Source: Rhodobacteraceae bacterium PARR1
Lineage (GTDB): Bacteria; Pseudomonadota; Alphaproteobacteria; Rhodobacterales; Rhodobacteraceae
Assembly (NCBI GenBank): GCA_002256185.1
Contig: NKIT01000016.1
Span: forward strand, 1-42,004
Direction: 5' to 3'
Length of the DNA stretch: 42,004 nucleotides
Part shown: positions 1 through 7,085 of the stretch, piece after piece
Numbering within the stretch: position 1 is the first letter of the stretch
How the letters are laid out: each line of letters begins with the position of its first letter
Notes under the pieces: generated by a model
Database searches by the model: none
Told to the model about the DNA's origin: nothing
What the model saw: only the letters and a program-made list of their open reading frames with translations
Translations under genes and position numbers: made by a program

Positions 1-8
1 TTCCGGGC

Positions 9-40
9 TCACCCCCTGAGGATATTTGAACAGAGAAGAC
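9..40 (+). repeat. Extragenic repeat motif, copy 1
   Basis: The motif is TCACCCCCTGAGGATATTT (9-27), a 3-nt spacer, then CAGAGAAGAC (31-40). The same two blocks recur at 12776-12808 with a 4-nt spacer. It lies just before the aminopeptidase gene. Motifs containing TGAGGATATTT are, from memory, common between genes in Rhodobacteraceae; the function is not known to me. Confidence 0.6.
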
Positions 41-49
41 GGGCGCAGG

Positions 50-1840
50 ATGTTCCAGAGCTTTGAGACCACCGCTGATCCGACGGCTGGGCCGGGACGG
101 CTGGCGCGGCTGCGCGATCATCTGCGGGGCGAGGGGCTGGCGGGATTCATCGTGCCGCGCGCCGATGTGCATCAGGGCGAATACGTCGCAGCTAGGGATG
201 AGCGGTTGGGCTGGCTGACAGGGTTCACAGGCTCGGCCGGTTTTGCCGTGGTGCTGCCCGAGGTGGCGGGGGTCTTCATCGACGGGCGGTATCGCGTGCA
301 GGTCAAGCAGCAGGTGGATTTGGCGGTGTTCACCCCGGTGCCTTGGCCCGAGGTGAAGCCGGGGGATTGGATGCGGGCGAATTTGGCGGAAGGCGTGGTG
401 GGGTTTGATCCGTGGCTGCATACAGCGGATGAGATTGCCAAGCTGCAAGAGACCTTGGCCGGGTCAGAGGTCAAGTTGCGCGGGGTCGCCAATGCGGTGG
501 ACGCGATCTGGCCGGATCAGCCTGCCGCGCCCTGTGGCGCGGCCTTTGTGCATCCCATGGAGTTTGCCGGGGAATCGTCTGAGGCCAAGCGCGCGCGACT
601 GGCCGAAGTCTTGCGGGCGGCGGGGCAGGATGTGGCGGTGATCACCTTGCCGGACAGCTTGTGCTGGTTGCTCAATCTGCGGGGCGCGGATGTGCCGCGC
701 AATCCGATCCTGCATGGCTTTGCCTTGCTGCGCGCCGATGCGACGGTCGATCTTTATGTCGATGCCGCGAAGATGCGGGATGTGGTGTTGGATGCAGGCG
801 TGCGCCTACATCCGGTCGAGAAGTTCGCCGCTGGCCTGCCGAAATTGGCGGGTGTGGTGCGGGTGGATAAGGCGACAGCCCCCTTGGCCGTGTCGCAGGC
901 CATCAAGAAGGGGCGCGTGGTCTGGGGCGATGATCCCTGCCGCTTGCCCAAAGCCCGCAAAAACCCGGTCGAGGTCGAGGGGATGCGCCAAGCCCATCTG
1001 CGCGACGGGGCGGCGGTGGTGGAATTCCTTGCGTGGTTGGACGATGCAGCCCCCAAGGGCGGGTTGACCGAGATTGACGTGGTGACGGCCTTGGAAGGTT
1101 ATCGCCGCGCCACCAATGCGCTGCATGACATCAGTTTTGACACCATCTGCGGGGCCGGGCCAAATGGCGCGATCATGCATTACCGCGTGACGGCAGAGTC
1201 GAACCGCGCGGTGGGGCAGAATGAATTGCTGCTGGTGGATTCGGGCGCGCAGTTCAAGGATGGCACCACCGACATCACCCGCACGGTGGCGGTGGGCGAT
1301 CCGGGGGCCGAGGCGCGGGCCTGCTATACCCGCGTGTTGCAGGGGATGATTGCAATTTCGCGCGTGCGTTGGCCCAAGGGGTTGGCGGGGCGCGATCTGG
1401 ATGCGCTGGCGCGGTTCAACCTTTGGACGGCGGGGCAGGATTTTGACCATGGCACCGGGCATGGCGTGGGGGCGTTCCTGTCGGTGCATGAAGGGCCGCA
1501 GCGCCTGTCGCGGGTGTCTGAGGTGCCGCTGGAGCCGGGGATGATCCTGTCCAATGAGCCGGGCTATTACCGCGAGGGCGCTTTCGGCATCCGGCTGGAA
1601 AACCTGATCGTGGTCGAAGAGGCCCCCGCCCTGCCCGGCGGCGATGCCCATCGCACGCAACTGGGGTTTGAGACGTTGACCTTTGTCCCCCTCGACCGGC
1701 GCCTGATCCTGACGGACCGCCTGTCCCCGGATGAGCGGGACTGGCTGAACGCCTATCACGCGGCGGTCTTGGCCAAGCTGGGCGCGCGGGTGTCTGCCTT
1801 TGCGCTGGCGTGGTTGCAAGCGGCCTGCGCGCCGCTTTAA
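50..1840 (+). CDS. pepP: Xaa-Pro aminopeptidase (M24 family)
   Basis: A cytoplasmic metallopeptidase that removes an N-terminal residue preceding proline. The protein of about 596 residues has the long layout of the aminopeptidase P1 class: two creatinase-type N-terminal domains (about 1-300) and a C-terminal pita-bread M24 domain. The metal ligands are visible: Asp in LLLVDSGA (about residue 396), Asp in TTDITRT (about 408), His in GTGHGVGAF, Glu in LSNEPGYY and Glu in IRLENLIV. The frame is open back to a TTG at 26, but that lies inside the extragenic repeat, so the ATG at 50 is preferred; the ribosome site before it (GGCGCAGG) is weak. It converges on the sufE-like gene, with stop codons overlapping at 1837-1840. 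The symbol is used loosely for this longer class. Confidence 0.93.
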   Translation: MFQSFETTADPTAGPGRLARLRDHLRGEGLAGFIVPRADVHQGEYVAARDERLGWLTGFTGSAGFAVVLPEVAGVFIDGRYRVQVKQQVDLAVFTPVPWPEVKPGDWMRANLAEGVVGFDPWLHTADEIAKLQETLAGSEVKLRGVANAVDAIWPDQPAAPCGAAFVHPMEFAGESSEAKRARLAEVLRAAGQDVAVITLPDSLCWLLNLRGADVPRNPILHGFALLRADATVDLYVDAAKMRDVVLDAGVRLHPVEKFAAGLPKLAGVVRVDKATAPLAVSQAIKKGRVVWGDDPCRLPKARKNPVEVEGMRQAHLRDGAAVVEFLAWLDDAAPKGGLTEIDVVTALEGYRRATNALHDISFDTICGAGPNGAIMHYRVTAESNRAVGQNELLLVDSGAQFKDGTTDITRTVAVGDPGAEARACYTRVLQGMIAISRVRWPKGLAGRDLDALARFNLWTAGQDFDHGTGHGVGAFLSVHEGPQRLSRVSEVPLEPGMILSNEPGYYREGAFGIRLENLIVVEEAPALPGGDAHRTQLGFETLTFVPLDRRLILTDRLSPDERDWLNAYHAAVLAKLGARVSAFALAWLQAACAPL

Positions 1841-2247
1841 GCGGCCTCTGCCGCCACTTTGCGGATGCGTTCCACCATGCTTTTCAAGCCGTTGGAGCGT
1901 TGTGCGGACAGATGGTCCGTCAGGCCCAATCGGGCAAGCTCTGCCGGGGCGTCAATGGCGGCGACATCGGCCACCGGGACATCGGCGTAAAGCGCATGCA
2001 GCACAGCGATCAGGCCTTTGACAATCATGGCGTCGCTGTCGCCCTGAAAGTCAAAGCGTCCGCCCTCGATCATCGGTTGAATCCAGACCTGCGAGGCGCA
2101 GCCCTGCACCTTGGTGGCCGGAACCTTCAGCGCCTCTTCCATCGGCGGGAAGGCCTTGCCCAACTCGATCACATGGCGGTAGCGGTCCTCCCAATCGTCA
2201 AGGAAGTCGAAGGTTTCGGCGATCTCTTCGAATGCGGGCGTGGCCAT
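1837..2247 (-). CDS. sufE: SufE-family cysteine desulfuration protein
   Basis: SufE accepts persulfide sulfur from a cysteine desulfurase (SufS type) and passes it to the Fe-S scaffold in the cytosol. The 136-residue product is the usual length. Its sulfur-accepting cysteine is in KVQGCASQVW (Cys50). The frame is open upstream to 2304, but the ATG at 2247 starts the typical family N-terminus (MATPAFEEIAETF) and follows GGAG at good spacing, so it is chosen. The gene stands alone here, away from any suf operon, which is common for alphaproteobacterial SufE proteins. Confidence 0.92.
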   Translation of the reverse strand: MATPAFEEIAETFDFLDDWEDRYRHVIELGKAFPPMEEALKVPATKVQGCASQVWIQPMIEGGRFDFQGDSDAMIVKGLIAVLHALYADVPVADVAAIDAPAELARLGLTDHLSAQRSNGLKSMVERIRKVAAEAA

Positions 2248-2395
2248 CTGCGTCTCCGGGGTCTTGATGCGGCAGAGGTAAGCCGATGGGGCCGAAAGGT
2301 CCACCCCGACGGCGAACGCGTCGCACCATGGCGGCGCTTTTCAAGTGGGCGCGGATCGGCTACCCAAGGGCAAAGCTTCAGGGAAGGCATTCATT

Positions 2396-2863
2396 ATGGC
2401 ACGGGGCATGAAACGCACACTTCTGGTCGCCTTCTGCGCGGTTCTGGTGGTGACGGGCTGCGCCCGGGTGTCCGAGTCGCGGCTAAATCCGTTCAACTGG
2501 TTTGGTGGGGCACGGGCAGAGAAGCGCTTTGAACTGCCCGCCGAGGCAGCAGACGACCGCGCCTTGGCCCCGCAGGTGCTGGACCTGTCGGTAGAGCCTT
2601 ATTCGGGCGGAGCGCTGGTCAAGGCCGTGGCCCAGACGCCGGATCAGGGATGGTGGGACGCCGAACTGGTGGCGCGGCCTTTGGATGCCGATGGCGTGCT
2701 GGTCTATGACCTGCGGATGTTCCCGCCGGTCACTGAAACGCCGGTTGGGCCAAACACCTCACGCCAGATCACCGTGGCCGCGGCCATCAGCAGCGTGATG
2801 CTGGACCGGGTGACGAAGATCGTGGTGCAGGGCGAAGGCAACGCGCTGTCGTCCGGGCGCTAA
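2396..2863 (+). CDS. Small lipoprotein of unknown function
   Basis: A 155-residue protein with a lipoprotein signal: basic start (MARGMKRT), hydrophobic core, and lipobox VVTGC with the lipidated Cys at residue 22. The mature part is short and has no domain I recognise; it is rich in acidic residues and short beta-like stretches. The ATG at 2396 is chosen because GGAAGG precedes it by 8 nt; ATG 2408 would also keep the signal peptide but has a poorly spaced site. It likely sits on the periplasmic side of a membrane. It converges with the RNase D gene, only 13 bp away. Confidence 0.75.
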   Translation: MARGMKRTLLVAFCAVLVVTGCARVSESRLNPFNWFGGARAEKRFELPAEAADDRALAPQVLDLSVEPYSGGALVKAVAQTPDQGWWDAELVARPLDADGVLVYDLRMFPPVTETPVGPNTSRQITVAAAISSVMLDRVTKIVVQGEGNALSSGR

Positions 2864-2872
2864 CACGCGCCC
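2855..2872. terminator. Short hairpin between convergent genes
   Basis: GGGCGC (2855-2860) pairs with GCGCCC (2867-2872) around the stop codon of the lipoprotein gene. There is no clear T-run, so termination is only suggested by its position between convergent genes. Confidence 0.35.
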
Positions 2873-2876
2873 AACG

Positions 2877-4034
2877 TCAGAGGCGGATCACGCGCACTTC
2901 GGTTCCCTTGGCGGTCAGGGCGATTTCACCCTTGCACAGGCGCAGGGCATCATCGCCGAACGCCTCAAACCGCCAGCCCGTCAGCGCCTCAACATCCCGC
3001 TCTCCCGCCGCGATGGCATCCAGATCGGCGGCAGAGGCGATCAGCTTGGACGCAACGCCCAGCGTTTCCGACTTGGCCTTGAGGAGCACACGCAACAGGT
3101 CTGCCAGCGCGGGATTGACCTGCAACTGTTCGCGCCCGGCATCCATGCGCGGCATGTCTTCGGGCTTCATCTCGGTCGCGGCCTTGATGGCGGCGAGGAT
3201 GCCATCGGCGATCTCGGTTTTGCGGCCCTCACGCAAGAGAAGGCGGGAACGCCCCAATTCTTCATGGTTGGTGGGGCGGGTCGAGGCCAGTTCCAGCAGC
3301 GCGTCATCCTTCATCACACGCGAGCGCGGGACGTTGTTCTTCTGCGCATATTCTTCGCGGAAACGGGCTAGTTCCTTGACCATGGCAAGGAAGCGGCCAG
3401 ACGTGGTGCGGGTCTTGATGCGCTGCCATGCCTCATCGGGATGGACGGTATAGGTGGCGGGATCGGTCAGGACGCGGAGTTCTTCCTGCACCCATTTGGT
3501 GCGGTCGGACTTGGCGATCTGGGCCGAGAGGAATTCGTAGATCACCCGCAGGTGGGTGACATCGGCCAGCGCATATTCCGCCTGCGCCGTCGTCAACGGG
3601 CGGCGCGACCAATCGGTGAAGCGTGAGGTCTTGTCGAGGTTTTCCTTGGCGATCTTCTTGACCAAGGTTTCATAGCCGACCTGTTCGCCAAAGCCGCAGA
3701 CCATCGCGGCGACTTGGGTATCAAATAGGGGATCGGGGAAGCTGTTGCCTTCGACGAAGAAAATCTCAAGGTCTTGGCGGGCGGCATGGAACACCTTGAC
3801 CGTCGCGGTGTGGCGAAAGAGGTCATAGAGCGGTTCCAGCGACATGTCGGTCCCGATGATCGGGTCGACGAGAACGGCATCGCCGTCTTTGCCGGGAAGC
3901 GCCATCTGGATCAGGCAGAGCTTGGACCAATAGGTCCGTTCGCGCAGGAATTCGGTGTCAATCGTGACATAGGGCTGCGATTTGGCGGCGGTGCAGAAGG
4001 CGGCGAGGTCTTCGGTCGTGGTGATGGTACGCAT
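2877..4034 (-). CDS. rnd: Ribonuclease D
   Basis: A 3'-5' exoribonuclease that trims tRNA and other stable RNA 3' ends. The 385-residue protein has an N-terminal DEDDy exonuclease domain: Asp26 and Glu28 in TIDTEFLRE, Asp in FHAARQDLEIF, and the Tyr/Asp pair in YALADVTHL. It is followed by an HRDC-type helical domain (about 200-290) and a C-terminal helical part. The start is the ATG at 4034, preceded by AGAAGG; the open frame extends to 4079, but that part is not family-like. It is transcribed in the same direction as purMN with a 170-bp gap holding two hairpins. Confidence 0.94.
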   Translation of the reverse strand: MRTITTTEDLAAFCTAAKSQPYVTIDTEFLRERTYWSKLCLIQMALPGKDGDAVLVDPIIGTDMSLEPLYDLFRHTATVKVFHAARQDLEIFFVEGNSFPDPLFDTQVAAMVCGFGEQVGYETLVKKIAKENLDKTSRFTDWSRRPLTTAQAEYALADVTHLRVIYEFLSAQIAKSDRTKWVQEELRVLTDPATYTVHPDEAWQRIKTRTTSGRFLAMVKELARFREEYAQKNNVPRSRVMKDDALLELASTRPTNHEELGRSRLLLREGRKTEIADGILAAIKAATEMKPEDMPRMDAGREQLQVNPALADLLRVLLKAKSETLGVASKLIASAADLDAIAAGERDVEALTGWRFEAFGDDALRLCKGEIALTAKGTEVRVIRL

Positions 4035-4125
4035 GGGGGCCTTCTGCCATTGGACGGGGCACGGGGGTATCCCGCCCATCCCCTATAGGCGCGGCGCGCT
4101 GAAATGGGAAGCGGTCTATCCTTAT

Positions 4126-4162
4126 GCCACAGAGACCCTGTGGCCTGCGCGCATGCGCGCAG
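4126..4162. terminator. Tandem hairpins between purN and rnd
   Basis: GCCACAG (4126-4132) pairs with CTGTGGC (4138-4144). Directly next to it, CTGCGCGCATGCGCGCAG (4145-4162) is a perfect 18-bp palindrome. They lie downstream of purN and upstream of rnd on the minus strand, so they may attenuate or terminate purMN transcripts. No T-run follows, so the terminator label is tentative. Confidence 0.4.
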
Positions 4163-4204
4163 CGGTTTGGCCGCCCTGATGCTATTTGCGCAACGGGGAA
4201 GGGG

Positions 4205-4798
4205 TTAAAGGAAGATCGGTTTGCGGTCGCCTGCTGCGAAGCGGCGCAAGACGGCGGGGTAGAGGCGGTGTTCTTGGGTCAGCACGCGGGCGGCGAGGCT
4301 GTCCGGCGTGTCTTCGGGCAGGATCGGGACAAGCGCTTGGCCAAGGATGGGGCCATCGTCGAGGATTGGTGTGACTTCGTGGACGGTGCAGCCTGCCTGA
4401 GTGTCGCCCGCATCCAAGGCGCGTTGGTGGGTGTGCAGACCAGGGTAGAGTGGCAAGAGCGACGGGTGAATATTCAGCATCCGCCCGGTGAAGCGGTTGA
4501 CGAAATCCGGCGTCAGCACGCGCATGAAGCCCGCGAGGCACAGGATATCGGGCTTTGCGGCAAGGATATGGGTCAGTAGGGCGGCTTCAAAAGCCGCGCG
4601 GTCGCGGCCAAAGGGACGATGATCGACGGCGGCGGTCAGCACCCCTGCGGCGGCGGCTTTCGCCAAGCCGCTGGTGCTGGGGTCGTTGGAGGCCACGAGC
4701 ACGGCTTCCGCCGGGTGATCGCCGCCGCCCATATCGCGCAGAAGTGCGAGCATGTTGGAGCCGCCACCGGAAATCAGGATGGCGACGCGCTTTTTCAC
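4205..4798 (-). CDS. purN: Phosphoribosylglycinamide formyltransferase
   Basis: Transfers a formyl group from 10-formyltetrahydrofolate to GAR in de novo purine synthesis. The 197-residue length is usual. Visible motifs are the N-terminal phosphate-binding loop ISGGGSNM, the catalytic segment LNIHPSLLP (Asn and His), and the Asp of ILDDGPIL. It starts with GTG at 4798, overlapping the purM stop in the sequence GTGA, so translation is coupled to purM. Confidence 0.96.
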   Translation of the reverse strand: MKKRVAILISGGGSNMLALLRDMGGGDHPAEAVLVASNDPSTSGLAKAAAAGVLTAAVDHRPFGRDRAAFEAALLTHILAAKPDILCLAGFMRVLTPDFVNRFTGRMLNIHPSLLPLYPGLHTHQRALDAGDTQAGCTVHEVTPILDDGPILGQALVPILPEDTPDSLAARVLTQEHRLYPAVLRRFAAGDRKPIFL

Positions 4799-5832
4799 AA
4801 CAGGTTGCCCTTGTAGATCACGCCCTCACCTTCGACCACGTGGCCAAGGGGGATGACGGTTTCGCCCGCCTCAGCCAGCAGGGCGGTCAGCGCCTCGGCC
4901 CGGTCTGCGGCGACGACAAGGATCATGCCGATGCCGCAGTTGAAGGTTTTCAGAAGTTCAGGCTGCGCCATGTTGGCTTGCGTTGCCATCCAGCGGAACA
5001 CCGGGGGGAGTTGCCATGCGGACAGGTCAATCTCGCAGGCCAGCCCTTCGGGCAGGACGCGGGGCGGGTTTTCGGTCAAGCCCCCGCCGGTGATATGGGC
5101 CAGCGCATGCACGCCGCCCGCGCGGATCGCGGCCAGCGCCTGCTTGACGTAAAGGCGGGTGGGGGCGAGCAACGCCTCACCCAAGGTGCCTTCGGCAAAG
5201 GGGCACGCGGCGTCCCAGCCAAGGCCGGAGAGTTCAACCACCTTGCGCACGAAGCTGTAGCCGTTCGAATGCACGCCATTGGAGGCGAGGCCCAAAAGGA
5301 CATCCCCCGACTGCACACCCGCAGGCAGGTCCGCGCCCCGTTCCATCGCGCCGACGGCGAAACCGGCAAGGTCGAAGTCGCCCTTGTGATACATCCCCGG
5401 CATTTCCGCCGTCTCGCCGCCGATCAGGGCGCAGCCGGATTGTTCGCATCCCAAGGCGATGCCTTCGATGATGCGGGCGGCTTGGTCCACATCCAGCTTG
5501 CCGGTGGCGAAATAGTCCAGAAACAGCAGCGGCTCCGCGCCTTGGCAGACCAGATCGTTGACGCACATGGCAACAAGGTCGATCCCGATGGTGTCGACAT
5601 TACCGGTGTCGATGGCGATGCGCAGCTTGGTGCCGACGCCATCGGTGGCGGCGACGAGGATGGGATCGCTGTAGCCCGCCGCTTTCAGGTCAAACAGCGC
5701 GCCAAAGCCGCCCAAGCCGGACATGGACCCGGCCCGCGTGGTGCGCTTGGCGGCGGGTTTGATCCGTTCGACCAGCGCGTTGCCTGCGTCGATGTCCACG
5801 CCTGCCTGCGCATAGGTAAGGCCATTCGTCAT
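4795..5832 (-). CDS. purM: Phosphoribosylformylglycinamidine cyclo-ligase (AIR synthetase)
   Basis: ATP-dependent ring closure of FGAM to AIR in purine synthesis. The 345-residue product has the AIRS N-terminal domain (with GVGTKL and the conserved [11 protein letters not shown]) and the AIRS C-terminal domain. The ATG at 5832 is chosen because [11 protein letters not shown] is the expected start and GGAG lies 9 nt upstream; the open frame reaches 5883. It is the first gene of a purM-purN operon with a 4-nt overlap. Confidence 0.96.
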   Translation of the reverse strand: MTNGLTYAQAGVDIDAGNALVERIKPAAKRTTRAGSMSGLGGFGALFDLKAAGYSDPILVAATDGVGTKLRIAIDTGNVDTIGIDLVAMCVNDLVCQGAEPLLFLDYFATGKLDVDQAARIIEGIALGCEQSGCALIGGETAEMPGMYHKGDFDLAGFAVGAMERGADLPAGVQSGDVLLGLASNGVHSNGYSFVRKVVELSGLGWDAACPFAEGTLGEALLAPTRLYVKQALAAIRAGGVHALAHITGGGLTENPPRVLPEGLACEIDLSAWQLPPVFRWMATQANMAQPELLKTFNCGIGMILVVAADRAEALTALLAEAGETVIPLGHVVEGEGVIYKGNLL

Positions 5833-5920
5833 GGGAAAAGCTCCGCCGCTGGGTCTGGTTTGGGCGCGGCATATACCAGCCATGGCGCTATCGCAACGGC
5901 GGATGGCGCGGCAAAAGCGG

Positions 5921-5949
5921 TTGACGCTTTCGCGCCTGCCGCTTAGGCA
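5921..5949 (+). promoter_or_regulatory. Predicted sigma70 promoter of the CAT tRNA
   Basis: A -35 box TTGACG (5921-5926) and -10 box TAGGCA (5944-5949) are separated by exactly 17 nt. The predicted start is a few bases before the mature tRNA 5' end at 5958. Confidence 0.6.
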
Positions 5950-5957
5950 AAGGGCGG

Positions 5958-6033
5958 GGGGCTGTAGCTCAATGGTTAGAGCCGGGCGCTCATAACGCCT
6001 TGGTTGGGGGTTCGAGTCCCTCCGGCCCTACCA
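5958..6033 (+). tRNA. tRNA with CAT anticodon (Ile2-like, or elongator Met)
   Basis: A complete 76-nt cloverleaf with encoded CCA. The acceptor stem GGGGCTG pairs with CGGCCCT, the D arm is GCTC/GAGC with an 8-nt loop, the anticodon loop is CTCATAA, and the T loop is TTCGAGT. The 8-nt D loop and TTGGT-type variable region resemble the lysidine-modified tRNA-Ile2 of E. coli more than elongator tRNA-Met. It lacks initiator features (1:72 mismatch, GGG:CCC anticodon stem). Its last 13 nt serve as an integration target (see 7099-7111). Confidence 0.9.
6021..6033 (+). repeat. Attachment-site core, left copy (in tRNA 3' end)
   Basis: TCCGGCCCTACCA is the final 13 nt of the tRNA and recurs exactly at 7099-7111. 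Sequence on either side of the two copies differs. A direct repeat of a tRNA 3' end flanking an integrase remnant is the normal signature of site-specific integration. Confidence 0.8.
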
Positions 6034-6118
6034 AACCGACGTAAATGATTGATTTCATTTGCCTCAAGCAGCCCCTCGATGGGTCATGTTTGATCTATGA
6101 CGCTTGGAGACGCGTGAA

Positions 6119-6166
6119 TTTGACGGTATCGCTGACGGTATCGCTGATTCACAGGATACCGTCAAA
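6119..6166. repeat. GACGGTATC direct and inverted repeat cluster
   Basis: TTTGACGGTATC (6119-6130) is followed in tandem by GCTGACGGTATC (6131-6142). GATACCGTCAAA (6155-6166) is the exact reverse complement of the first copy, and it ends 1 bp before the ATG of the integrase remnant. The position suggests an operator or arm-type binding site for a recombinase or repressor. Confidence 0.7.
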
Positions 6167-6167
6167 G

Positions 6168-6290
6168 ATGGCCCTGAAAGAAATTTCAAAACGTTCTGGC
6201 AAATCAGACACAAAACCCAACACTATCACGGATGGAAATGGGTTATCTTTTCTTGCAACACTGAGCGGTTTTAAGTTGTGGGGGGATTGA
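6168..6290 (+). pseudogene. Truncated tyrosine integrase (N-terminal fragment)
   Basis: Only 40 codons remain. After MALKEISKRSGKS, the piece TDGNGLSFLATLSGFKLW aligns by eye with the N-terminal arm-binding domain (DUF4102 type) of phage and island integrases, whose usual pattern is SDGxGLYLLVxPSGxKLWR. The frame ends in GD and a stop directly after the KLW position, so the core-binding and catalytic domains are absent. Its place just downstream of a tRNA matches intact integrases of this class. The frame is open upstream to 6045, but that part is not family-like. Confidence 0.7.
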
Positions 6291-6324
6291 CTATCGGAAC
6301 AGTGGGAAGTGAAAGGGAACTCTT

Positions 6325-6978
6325 ATGAACAAGAAGATAGTGCATCCTGAATTTGCCGAACGGATGGGACAGGCTTGCGAAGGCAATCCGAACATTCCAT
6401 CAAAGAACTACGGTCGATTGCTCTGGTTCAAGGAACAACTGGAAACGCGCTTCGGCACCGTGGTCACGCAAGAGACGGTTCGGAAGTGGTTCGCCGGGGA
6501 AGTGTATCCTCGGAAGCAAAAGTTGATCCAGATCGCACAGATCATGCAAGTTGACGACGCTTGGCTTGCTCTTGGTCGCGCGAACGCGGTGCCCGAGAAG
6601 GAGCGGAAGGTTCAGAACGCCGCTGCCTCTGGGGTGGTCAACCTGATCGCCGGTCTGATCCAGATTTGCGGTGGAACGCCGTCCTTCCCTGACAAGCCGG
6701 GAAAGGTCGATCTGAACGCGATCATCAAGGGTGCGCTCTACAGCTTCAACATCACCACCGGGGTCGAGAAGGATGGTGAAGTTCGTTTCGCCGTGCCGGT
6801 CGATGCTCGGGAAGCGGTGGTGCTTGGGGTGATCTACCTTGGCGATCTGAATTTTCAGGTGTTCGAACTGGACTGGTCTACCATCGAGTCGGTCGGTGAG
6901 CGGAAGTCTGGGCACTGGATCGTGAAACTCTCGGACGCTGATTGGCGGCGGGTGACGACGTTTGCCGAACGGTTGTGA
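6325..6978 (+). CDS. Helix-turn-helix protein of the micro-island, unknown role
   Basis: A 217-residue protein. Residues about 10-90 look like an XRE/phage-repressor type DNA-binding domain: RLLWFKEQLE, then VTQETVRKWFAGEVYPRKQKL as helix-turn-helix and a third helix ending DAWLALG. Residues 120-217 form a separate compact domain I do not recognise, with alternating beta-like stretches (VRFAVPV, AVVLGVIYL, FQVFELDW, HWIVKL). No membrane segment or signal is seen. The ATG follows AAGGGA at 6-7 nt. It is the only intact gene of the island and could be its repressor or a cargo regulator; the GACGGTATC cluster upstream is a candidate binding site (inference). Confidence 0.75.
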   Translation: MNKKIVHPEFAERMGQACEGNPNIPSKNYGRLLWFKEQLETRFGTVVTQETVRKWFAGEVYPRKQKLIQIAQIMQVDDAWLALGRANAVPEKERKVQNAAASGVVNLIAGLIQICGGTPSFPDKPGKVDLNAIIKGALYSFNITTGVEKDGEVRFAVPVDAREAVVLGVIYLGDLNFQVFELDWSTIESVGERKSGHWIVKLSDADWRRVTTFAERL

Positions 6979-7085
6979 GTCTATGTTCTGGCGAACAGTT
7001 ACTTTATCGTATTCGACTTAATGCTTCTCAGATTGACATTATCCGATTGCCGTTATTTCATACATCACCGGGTTGACATTAAAAG

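Noticed and set aside
806-1819. Long open frame antisense to the Xaa-Pro aminopeptidase gene
   Set aside because: Arg/Gln/His-rich product with no family features; a high-GC shadow of the real gene.
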